Translations under genes and position numbers: made by a program
NCBI GenBank assembly: GCA_003963115.1
Contig: RXJQ01000085.1
Location: 1-39,673 of the forward strand
Length of the DNA: 39,673 nt
Reading direction: 5' to 3'
From: Burkholderiales bacterium
Lineage (GTDB): Bacteria > Pseudomonadota > Gammaproteobacteria > Burkholderiales > Burkholderiaceae_C
Notes under the pieces: model-generated
The model's database searches: none
What the model was told of the DNA's origin: nothing
The model's input: the letters and a program-made list of their open reading frames with translations, nothing else
Shown here: piece by piece, positions 24,932 to 34,600 of the stretch
How positions within the stretch are numbered: the first letter of the stretch is position 1
Layout: each line of letters starts with the position of its first letter

Positions 24932-26332
24932 ATGCAACGAGCCCCTGCGCGTCCGAAAATGCGTCTAATCTGGCTGGCACTGGCCATCACCATGGGCCTT
25001 CAGGCCTGTGGTGGGGGCGGAGGTGGTGGACCCGACGGTGACACCAACACGACCCCGACTACTAGTACCGTGTCAGGCTACGGTGCGACACGCCCGACTC
25101 AAACAACGTCATCCAGCAACAGCAGCGCCTCACCATCTGCCAACCTCGGCCCCGGTATGGCCAGCAGCTATGCAGAGACCACGCTGCAATTGGCCGTCGA
25201 AGAATTGAACATCGCTTTGGACAAGGCTGACAACGTGCTGGCTGCACCGCCCTTGACACTGGCTCACCTCAATGCCCTGTTGAGCGCCGGCCACGGTGCC
25301 ACGGCCAGCCAGCTCAAGGCGGCCTTTCCTGACGCGGAAGCCTGGGCCACCCAGTTGAAGAACGACAACCCCATCTTGCGGCAGCTGTGGTCACCGCAAG
25401 GTCAGTCCTTTCTGCTGACCTTCCTTCATGCCACGGATTTGTCTGGCGCCAACTCGGCCACCAACGCCTGGCAAGGTCATGAAACCGGCTTCTTCAGCTC
25501 ACCAGCCACACCAGATGCCTCATTCGATTCCGCCTTGCAAGCGGTCGATTCCGAGTGGAGCAGCTACTCGCTAGAGGCCACCGCGTTCAATCACCTGACC
25601 ATCGTCGATGCCATGCAAGTACAGGCCTCCTGGTCAAATGCGACGACCTTTGATGGCCGCTTCCAGGTCGATGGTGGCGGTAACCGGTTGATGACGATGT
25701 TGAAGGTTTCCGATGGCGTTCGCCGCTACGCCGAAACCGACTTCACCACCAACGCGCTCACCAGCAATGGCCTGACGATCTTGAGCATCGTGCCCAGCAC
25801 CGTCTCGGTTCGCGACTTCGCCAAATCCTTGCAGTTGAACACAGCAATCCAACACAGTCTGGCTGCCCTGAGCAGCAACAGCACTCAAGCGGGTGAGATG
25901 GTTCTGCCCGCCGGCACGCTCAAACTGGCGCAGCATGCCGACAGCGTGATCGTCCACAGGAACGTCAATCTGCCCTACGACGAAATTCAAGCCGACATGG
26001 GCGGTCTAGATGGCAACGGCGGCACATACGCCAAGGTGGTCTCACCTGCGTCGGTCTTGAATCTGATCGTCAATGCGTTGACCCTGCAGTCGGCCAATGC
26101 AACGGAATTCATCTTCAGCCCACTCAACCAGCATGGTCGCCAAAACGGCGGCGGTGGTGACTACGGGGTGATCGTTACAGAACGAGCACCTCCACCATAC
26201 ATCCCGCCCTGCGAACGCGCCCCAGACCTCAAGAGCTTCTTCCTCGTGATCCTGGACGCGCAGCAGGCCGTGCTGTCGATCTCAACCATCATCGACCCCA
26301 GTGGCAATGCAACGGGGTCTTGTACAGGCTGA
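24932..26332 (+). CDS. Serpin-like lipoprotein
   Basis: A 466-residue exported lipoprotein. Residues 11-26 form a signal peptide with lipobox LQAC (Cys26), followed by a Gly-rich linker and a Thr/Ser-rich region to about residue 75. The rest resembles serpins: LNALLSAGHGATASQLKAAF matches the early helix segment, VDAMQVQASW the strand 3A segment, and FFLVILDAQQAVLSISTIIDPSG the C-terminal strands 4B-5B. A normal reactive-loop hinge is not obvious, so inhibitor activity is doubtful. GGGAGTG precedes the ATG at 24932; the ATG at 24920 lacks such a site. It is convergent with the propeller gene, 3 bp away. The serpin call is from motif memory only. Confidence 0.65.
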   Translation: MQRAPARPKMRLIWLALAITMGLQACGGGGGGGPDGDTNTTPTTSTVSGYGATRPTQTTSSSNSSASPSANLGPGMASSYAETTLQLAVEELNIALDKADNVLAAPPLTLAHLNALLSAGHGATASQLKAAFPDAEAWATQLKNDNPILRQLWSPQGQSFLLTFLHATDLSGANSATNAWQGHETGFFSSPATPDASFDSALQAVDSEWSSYSLEATAFNHLTIVDAMQVQASWSNATTFDGRFQVDGGGNRLMTMLKVSDGVRRYAETDFTTNALTSNGLTILSIVPSTVSVRDFAKSLQLNTAIQHSLAALSSNSTQAGEMVLPAGTLKLAQHADSVIVHRNVNLPYDEIQADMGGLDGNGGTYAKVVSPASVLNLIVNALTLQSANATEFIFSPLNQHGRQNGGGGDYGVIVTERAPPPYIPPCERAPDLKSFFLVILDAQQAVLSISTIIDPSGNATGSCTG

Positions 26333-26335
26333 GAA

Positions 26336-27613
26336 TCAACGCATATTGCCCGTATGCCCCAGCGAATAGCGCCCGGGCTGCGGCCACAGTGTCAGGCCAT
26401 GCGGCTCGGCACCCACCTTGATCTGCGAGACCTCCCCGGTGGTGGTGTCGAAGCGGTAGACCACATCGTCGAAACGACCTGAGAGCCACAGCCACTTGCC
26501 ATCGGCGCTGATGTTGCCCATGTCGGGGCTACCGCCGCCCGGTACCGGCCAGCGAGCCACGATCTTGTCGGTGGCGAAATCAACCACGGTCACGCTGCCT
26601 GGGCCCCTGCGGGGGCCATGGATCCGGTGCGAGCCACGGTTGGCCACATAGAGATTCTTGCCATCTCGGCTGGGGTACAGGCCGTGCGCGGCCACGCCGG
26701 TGGTGATGAAGCCAATCTCCTTGAAGGCCTCGGCATCCAGGATGTGCACACCGTCGGCCTCCATGTCGGCCACGTAGAAGCGCTTGCCGTCGGGCGAGAC
26801 GCGGATGTCCTGCGGCATGCCTTTCTTCGAGGTGCAGATCTCGGTGTCAGGCAGGCCCTGTGGCACGGGCTTGTCCTTCAGCCGTGTGGCAGGCATCTTG
26901 AGCGTGAGGTAGCCCATCACTTCGCGTTTGACCAGGTCGATCTTGGCCACGCTGCCTTCGAACTCGCAGGTGAAGATGGCGTAGCGCCCATCGATCGAGA
27001 AATCGGCATGGTTGATGCCACCGCACTTGGGCACATCGATCGAATACTGCATGGCCATGGTCTTCGGGTCACGGAAGTCCAGGCGATGGCGGGCTTCGGC
27101 CACCACGATGGCCGACTTGCCGTCCGGCGTGAAGTACATGTTGTAGGGGTCGTCCACCGGGATGTTCTTGCCAGGCTTGCCCGTGCGTGGGTCGACGGGC
27201 GTGAGGCTGCCGGTGAGCTTGCGCTCGGCATTGTTGGCCACCCACAGCGTGCGCAGGTCCCACGAAGGCACGACGTGCTGTGGTGCATCGCCCACCTTGA
27301 AGCGGTCGACCACCTTCATCTTGCCGGGGTCGATCACGTACACGTCCATCGAGCGCAGATTGGGCACGTAGACGCGCTCCAGGTCGTCCTTGACGACGGC
27401 TTGCAGCTTGGACGGGTCGCTGATCTCGCTGTACAGATTGCGCGGATCGAGCACGGGTGCCATGCCTGGCACGGTCGTGATGGGCGCAGATGCGGCCACA
27501 ACAGGCGTAGCGGGCTGCTGGGCCGACACGCTCTCCACCTCCACCAGGGCCAGGGTGCTTGCCGCTGCGATCGCCAGTGTCACGGCACCGGCCACGATTT
27601 TCTTGTTCAACAA
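26336..27613 (-). CDS. Exported YncE-like beta-propeller protein
   Basis: A 425-residue periplasmic protein. A signal peptide covers about the first 31 residues (ends SVSAQ). The rest is made of repeated blades with the pattern DGKxxYVAN and VxVID: ERVYVPNLRSMDVYVIDPG, SPDGKRFYVADMEADGVHILD, SRDGKNLYVANRGSHRIH, SADGKWLWLSGRFDDVVYRFD. This fits the YncE / cytochrome d1-like propeller group. No heme-binding CXXCH is present. Ligand and role are unknown. It lies 27 bp after the creatininase-like gene's end on the same strand, so the two likely form an operon. Confidence 0.83.
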   Translation of the reverse strand: MLNKKIVAGAVTLAIAAASTLALVEVESVSAQQPATPVVAASAPITTVPGMAPVLDPRNLYSEISDPSKLQAVVKDDLERVYVPNLRSMDVYVIDPGKMKVVDRFKVGDAPQHVVPSWDLRTLWVANNAERKLTGSLTPVDPRTGKPGKNIPVDDPYNMYFTPDGKSAIVVAEARHRLDFRDPKTMAMQYSIDVPKCGGINHADFSIDGRYAIFTCEFEGSVAKIDLVKREVMGYLTLKMPATRLKDKPVPQGLPDTEICTSKKGMPQDIRVSPDGKRFYVADMEADGVHILDAEAFKEIGFITTGVAAHGLYPSRDGKNLYVANRGSHRIHGPRRGPGSVTVVDFATDKIVARWPVPGGGSPDMGNISADGKWLWLSGRFDDVVYRFDTTTGEVSQIKVGAEPHGLTLWPQPGRYSLGHTGNMR

Positions 27614-27640
27614 AATGCTATCTCCAGGAAACTGAGGCGA

Positions 27641-28456
27641 TCAGGGCGCGGTTTGCGCGGCCCGAATCGCGGCGACCGATGATTCCACAATGCGCTGCAC
27701 CCCCATCTGACCCAGGTCAGCGGTGGCCCGCCTGGGGTCGCCGGAAACGCCATTGTGCGCTCCCTGCTTGCCCGCCTGCCCCAACAGCTCGGTTCTGACC
27801 ATCTCAGGTGCCAGGGCCATGGTCAGCGCGGTGTCCGCCAGACCGGCATGCATGCCAATCTCGGCCTCGCTGAAACCACGCTTCTTGAGATCGGCCACGT
27901 AGTCGGTCTGGGTGACGCGGTAGTAGGCACTCAGGGCCAGCACCCGGCAGGCCGGATCCTTGGCCCAGGCCTTGTTCAGCTTGGCCGCCACGCGCTCCTC
28001 GCTTTTTTGGTAGCCGCCGTGGTCCCCCAGAAAAACGACCTGTCGGAAACCATGCTGCTTGAAGCTGCGCGCCGTGGATTCCAACATCGACTCGAAGGTC
28101 GCCTCGGGGATGGAGATGGTGCCGGTGAAGCGCATGTGCGCCACCGGTGGGTCGATGCTGCCCTCGGGCACGTAGGCGATCACCGGCGCGACCACGGCAT
28201 GGCCCAGGCGCTCGGCGATCTGTCCGGCCAGCACACGGGCTCGGGCATTGTGTTTGCCCAGGGCCAGGTGCGGGCCGCTTTGCTCCGTCCCGCCAATGGG
28301 TATCAGTACGGTGGTGCTGCCCGCGCGCAAACGGGCTTGGAGCTCGGGCGAGGTCATGTCTTCGATGTAAAGGCCAGGTAAAGAACCGGCTGCTGCCATC
28401 GCCGCTGTGCCCCAAAAACAGGCGCTGGCCACCAGGAAGTGTGACAACTTGCTCAT
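27641..28456 (-). CDS. Exported creatininase-family protein
   Basis: A 271-residue protein with a signal peptide (about 1-23, ending AMAAAG) and a creatininase-fold domain. IPIGGTEQSGPHLALGKHN (52-70) aligns with the metal site EQHGPHLPxxxD of creatininase. Glu58 is kept, but the usual His is Ser60 and the usual Asp is His69. FLGDHGGYQKSEER corresponds to the second metal segment NGHGGN. This TEQxGPH...GKHN version occurs in a subfamily of unknown substrate, so creatinine hydrolysis should not be assumed. The start at 28456 gives a clean signal peptide; 28483 and 28516 are other in-frame starts. It precedes the beta-propeller gene. Confidence 0.82.
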   Translation of the reverse strand: MSKLSHFLVASACFWGTAAMAAAGSLPGLYIEDMTSPELQARLRAGSTTVLIPIGGTEQSGPHLALGKHNARARVLAGQIAERLGHAVVAPVIAYVPEGSIDPPVAHMRFTGTISIPEATFESMLESTARSFKQHGFRQVVFLGDHGGYQKSEERVAAKLNKAWAKDPACRVLALSAYYRVTQTDYVADLKKRGFSEAEIGMHAGLADTALTMALAPEMVRTELLGQAGKQGAHNGVSGDPRRATADLGQMGVQRIVESSVAAIRAAQTAP

Positions 28457-28601
28457 CCCGCCATTCTGCCAGCCCCGATCCATCGAGCTGGCCCGCCTAA
28501 GCCTGCTTACTCGCACTTTAGAACGGCCAAGCGCTGCCTAGACTGGCGTCACCCCGCCGCGTCCCCATGGCCAGATAGGCTAGATAAGAAGGCAGTTGCT
28601 G

Positions 28602-31600
28602 ATGGCCACGATAGACATCACCACCTTGTCGAGCGACCAGATCGCTCAGCTGACCGCAACGCAGCTTGCTGGCTTGAGCACGAACGACATCGCCTTGATG
28701 ACGGCCGATCAGATCGGGGCGCTCACGGCCTCGCAAGTTGCGATTTTCTCTGTGCCTCAACTGGCCGCGTTCGCCCCTCAGGTGATGAATGCGCTCTCGG
28801 TCGCGGCCGTGGGTGGCTTCACGGCCACGCAGGTCAGCCACCTGAGCGTGCCGCAGCTGACGTCCTTGACGGATGACCAGCTGGGTGGCCTCAATGCGCG
28901 CCAGACTGTCGTCTTGAGCACCGCACAGATCACGTCTCTGAGCGTGGAGCAGATCCAGTCTCTGAGCACAGCCAGTGTCCAGGCCATCAGCACGAGTGCC
29001 ATACAAGCGCTCAATGCAGATGCCGTCAATGGCCTGACCCAAAATGGCGCAACACCACTGACTGCTCGCCAGGTGGTGGCCTTGAGCAGCACGCAGATCA
29101 GCAGCCTGTCGTTGGACACCATCGATGCGCTGAGCACCACGCAGGTCGCTGCCGTGACATCCACACAGGCCACGGCGCTGAGCGCCACCCAGCTCAATGA
29201 ACTGAGTCAGCAAAACGTGGCTGTCCTGAGCACGGCCGCCGTGCATGCCCTGTCGAGCGCGCAGCTCAGCGTTCTGGGCGATGCGCAATTGAATGCACTC
29301 AGCACCACTCAGGTGAGCGTGCTCGGCAGCACGCAGCTCAACGCGCTCAGCCTGGATCAGGTCAGCTCGCTGTCGACGGCGGGTGTCGCCCTGCTCAGTA
29401 CCGCCGCCGTTCATGGCCTGGCCACAGACGCGCTCAACGCCCTGACCGTCAACGCCGCCACGCCCCTGAGCAGCACCCAGATTGCCTCGCTGGCTTCTGC
29501 CCAGGTTCAGTCCCTGTCGCTGGACACCATCGATGCGCTGAGCACGACCCAGGTTGTGGGGTTCACGTCCGCCCAGGTCATGGCCTTCAACACCATGCAG
29601 CTCGACGAGCTGGGGGCCGTGCGCGTGCCGTATCTCAGTACAGCCGTGATCCATGGCTTGAGTGCAGACCGCCTCAATGCACTCAATGCCGACGAGCTGG
29701 GGTCGCTGACGACACGCGAAGTCGCGGCCTTGACCACCAGCCAGATTGGGGCCTTGAGCGCAGACAGCCTGTCAGCGCTGGGCAGCACTCAGTTTGCGGC
29801 CTTGAGTTCAGCCCAGATCACGGCCCTGAGCGGCAGCCAATGGCAGGCCCTGGGTGACGACGATGTGGCGGCTCTCAACACCCAGGCCGTGCGCATGCTG
29901 AGCGCCGCGCAACTGGCCGCCATGTCACCCGAACAGATCGGCTCGCTGACCACCACTCAGATCGCCGCCATGAGCAGCGCCGAGATCGTGGCCCTGTCGC
30001 CCGATCAGTTGGGCGCGCTGTCGGCGCCGGCCATTGCGGCCATCAGCACCAATGCCATCCGCATGCTGGGCACCGACGCGCTCAATACCTTGACCGCCTA
30101 CGACAGTCTGCCCCTGACCAGCCGCCAGATCGCGGTGCTGAGTACCGCGCAGGTGGCCGGCCTGACGCTGGACACGATCGACGCGCTCAGCACCACCCAG
30201 GTGTCGGGCTTCACCTCGGCACAGGTCCTGGCGCTCAATACACAACAACTTGTTGAGCTGGGCGCCGACAACATCGCAGCCCTGAGCACCTCGGCCATCC
30301 ACAGCCTGACCACGGACAGGCTCAATGCCTTGAGCGTCGACGAACTGGGGGCATTGAGCACCCATGAGCTGGCGGCCATGACGCCGTCGCAACTGGCTTC
30401 ATTGAACCCGAATGCCGTAGCGGCCTTCAACACCACCCAGCTACACAGCCTGGGTGCCCTGCAGGTAGCCGCCTTCAACTCGCAGCAGATCCAGGCCCTC
30501 AGCGATGACGCCATCTCGGCCTTGAACACCGCCGCTGTACGGGCCTTGACGCTGACCCAGCTGAGCTCACTGAGTGACGAGCAGTTCGGCGCCTTGACCT
30601 CCATCCAGACCGCAGCATTGACCTCGGTGCAGGCTGTAGCCTTGACCGTGGAACATGCCGATGCCTTGAGTGCACCCGCCATCGCCTCGCTCAACACCGC
30701 GGTCATCCGTTCTTTGAGCGTGGACGCGCTCAACAGCCTGACCGTGGAGGGCAGCACACCGCTGACCAGCCGTCAACTTGGCATGTTGAGCACGGCGCAG
30801 GTCGCTGGCCTGTCCATGGACACGATTGACGCGCTCACCAGCACACAATTGGCCGGCCTGAATTCCAGCCAGGTCGCCGCATTGTCTGCAGACCAGGTCA
30901 CCGAACTGGGCGTACAGCACCTCTCGTCACTGAGCACCAGCGTCATCCACGCCATGTCGCCAGCCAGACTGGCCGCCTTGGGTGCCGATGCCATCGCCAG
31001 CATGACCTCGGTCCAGATCGCCAGCATGACCACCAATCAGATGGGGCAGCTCGCGCTGGATGAAGTGGCTGCCCTCACCACCGCGCAGATCAACGGCGTG
31101 AGCGCCGTGCAGGTGGCCGCTTTGAGCCCGACACAGTTGCAGGCCATGTCCGCCAGCAACGTCGGCTTGCTGAACACCGTTGCCGTGCACACGCTGAGCT
31201 CAACCCAGCTTGGTGCCTTGACAGATGAGCAGATGGGCGCCCTCACGGCACGGCAGGTGTCTGTGATCAGCAGTGCGCAGGCCGGTGCATTGACCGTGGA
31301 GCAGTTGCAGGCCATGAGCACCACCTCGGTGGCTGCACTCAACACCGCTGCCATCCGGGCCCTGAGCGGTGAGGCCATCAACGCCCTCGTGGTGAACTGG
31401 ACCGACCCTTTCACCAGCCGCCAGATCGCGGTGCTCAGCACGGCGCAAATCGCATCACTCACGCAAGAGACCCTGGAGTCGTTCACCTCCCAGCAGGCCA
31501 GCGGCCTGACCTCTGCGCAAATTCAAGCACTCAACACCCAGCAGGTTCTGGAGCTCGGCGCCGCCAACATGCCGGCACTCAGCACGGCCGCCGTGCACGC

Positions 31601-34600
31601 GTTCACCACCACCCAGCTGCATGCCATGACAGGCGATGAACTGGGCGCCTTCAGCAGCCATCAGATGGGGGCCTTCAGCACGGTCCAGCTGGCCTCACTG
31701 AACGAAACGGCACTGGGCAATCTGAGCACCGCAGAAGCGGGCGCCTTGAGCGTGCAGCAAGCCGAATCGCTGTCCAACAGCCAGCTGCAGGCCCTGGGCG
31801 CAGCCAATCTGGCCATGCTCAGCACAGCGGTCGTCCACGATCTGTCGACCAGCCGTCTGGCCGCCCTCACCACCGCTTCGCTGGAAGCCCTCGCCGGTAC
31901 GCAGCTCTCGGCCTTCAGCGCCACCCAACTGGCCAGCCTCAGCACCACCGACATGGCCACCCTGAACACGCAGCAGGCCCTGGCCTTGAATGCGGTGCAG
32001 ATCGTAGCCCTGTCCAGCTCCCAGCTCGATGCCATGGCCACCAGCAGCCTGGCCAGCCTCAACACCGCTGCCGTCCATGCCTTGCTGCCGACGCAGGTCA
32101 ATGGCCTGACAGCCGACGGGCTTTCGGCGTTGACGTCCAGCCAGATGGCGGTGCTGGGTACCCGTGCCATCCAGAGATTGTCTGATGAAGCCCTTAACAC
32201 CTTCAACAGCAATCAGATCCAGGCGCTCACCTCCGCCCAGACACTGGTGCTCAACACGCAGCAACTGGCAGGGCTTGACACCCAAGGTGTGGCGGCCTTG
32301 TCCACGTCGGTGGTCCATGCGCTCAACACGGCCCAACTGGCTGCCATCGCGGACGGAGCCCTGTCGACGATGTGCACCTCGCAGATGGGTGCCCTGACAT
32401 CGACCCAGGTTCAATCGCTGGACACGAATGCACTGGCGTCCTTGCGCACGGATGAGATCGCGGCCCTCAACAGCATCGCCGTTCAGGCCATCACGTCGGT
32501 TCAGTTCGCCGCCTTGACATCCAGCGAACTGAGCGCCTTGTCATCGTCCGAACTGGCCTCTCTGACGACCACACAGATCGTCGCCCTCAACCCGCAGGAG
32601 CTGCTGGGGCTCACGACCAGCCAGGTGGCCTCCCTGACGCCCACTCAGGCAGCCGCACTCGGCACCAGCCAGTTGATCTCGCTGGGTTCCGAGCTGATCA
32701 GCGCCTTGAGCTCGCAAGCCATCAATGCGCTCAGCAGCAGCCAGTTCAACAGCTTGTCGGCCGACGAGCTGAGCGCGCTGACCACCACCCAGCTCTATGG
32801 CTTGAGCTCGGTCGACTTGGCTGCGCTGAGCTCCAACACGCTCAATGCATTGGGTACCGCCGGCCTGTCCGCACTGGACCCGGCCAGGTTGATGGGCCTG
32901 ACCACCACCCAGATCGAAGGACTGAGCACCGCGCAGATCGGTGTGTTCAGCACGGCCGAGATCGCCGCGCTCAACACGGCTCAACTTGCGATCTTCGGGC
33001 TCGATGACATGGCGGCGCTCAATACCGCCCAGGCCGCCGCCCTGACAGCCGTCCAGACCACCGCGCTCGGCACCGGCCAGATTCAGGCCATGGGCGCCGA
33101 CAACATCGCGGCGCTTCGCGCGTCTTCCGTCGCCGCACTGACCACCAGCCAGTGGCAGGCCTTGCAAACGGATGAGATCAACGCCCTGACCTCCGTCCAG
33201 CTTGCCGCGATGAACTCGGCGCAGTTCAATGTGCTGAGCCTGGACCAGATCACCGCGTTCAACACCAGCGCATTGGGCACCTTGAGCACGGCCGTGATGC
33301 AGGCCATGAGCACAAGCGATCTCGCGGCCTTGGGCAGCACCGACATCGGTGCGTTGACGGGACATCAGTTCGCCAGCCTCACCACGGCGCAGTTGGCCGT
33401 GCTTTCGGCATCGCAGTGGATGGCGCTCAATACCGACGAGCTCTCATCCCTGAGCACCAGCACCCTCTCCTTGCTCAACAGCCTGCAGCTCAACACGCTG
33501 ACCAGCACCGAGATCGGTGCCCTGACCCCCGGCCAAATCGCTGCCCTGACCACCACCCAGATCATCACATTGGGTACAACAGACCTGTCGGCCCTGAACG
33601 CCAACCAGGCTGCGGCCTTGACCGTGGCCCAGGTCGATGTGATGACAAGCACGCAACTGGCCTCGCTCAACAGCACCGAGGTGTCAGCCTTGTCACCCAG
33701 TGCCCTGCACTCGCTGAGCACCGCACAGCTGGACGCCCTCACGCTGGACAGCCTGGGGCACCTGACACCCGCGCAAATCCAGTCGCTCAGCACCACTCAG
33801 TTGGCTGCTTTCACCCCCGACATGGTGGGTGCCCTGGGCTCAACCCAACTGGCTGCCCTGACCTACGCCGAGTTGACGGCGCTGTCCACGACGCAGTTGG
33901 ACCACCTGGCGCTCAACGCCCTGCCCACCCTCAATGCTTCTGCCCTGGCTCTGCTGCCAGACACCACGCTCGCGTCATTGACACCCAATGAACTGGCCGC
34001 CTTGTCGACCACGCAGATGGCCGCCCTGTCGGCCACCCAGCTCGAAGCACTGAGCGTCAGCGAGATGGCTGCGCTGACACCCGCCCAGATCGGCGCCGTG
34101 TCGTCGGGCACCTTGAGCAAGCTCAACGCCGGCACCATCGGCGAGATCAACCACCTGCAAGCCACCGCCATCACCACCACGCAGATGGCCGTGCTGGAGA
34201 CCAGCCAGATCGCCGCGCTGAGCCTGGATGCCTTGAGCGGCCTGTCCACCGCCGCGATGGCGGCCATGAGCGCGGCCCAGGCCACGGCGCTGACCACCGA
34301 CCAGTTCGCCAGCCTGTCTCAATCCCAGATCGCCTCGCTGCGCCCTGACGTCATCAGCGCCTTGACCACCGCAGAGATGGCCGCCATGACCTACTACCAG
34401 GCTGCGGCACTGAGCACAGGCGCACCCGGTACCCTGACCACCGAATCCATCGGCGGCATGACCTACTACCAGACCTCGGCCATGACCACGGGCCAGATCG
34501 GCGCGCTGCAACTGAGCGAGATTGCGGCCATGAACACCAGCGCATTCAGTGGCCTGAGCCCTGCGCAGCTGGCCGAGCTGGATTACAACCAGATCACCGC

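Noticed and set aside
23746..25041. 431-codon plus-strand frame antisense to the KirBac gene
   Set aside because: It starts in the MITE-like element and runs opposite a clear potassium channel gene; the product is His/Arg-rich without domains.
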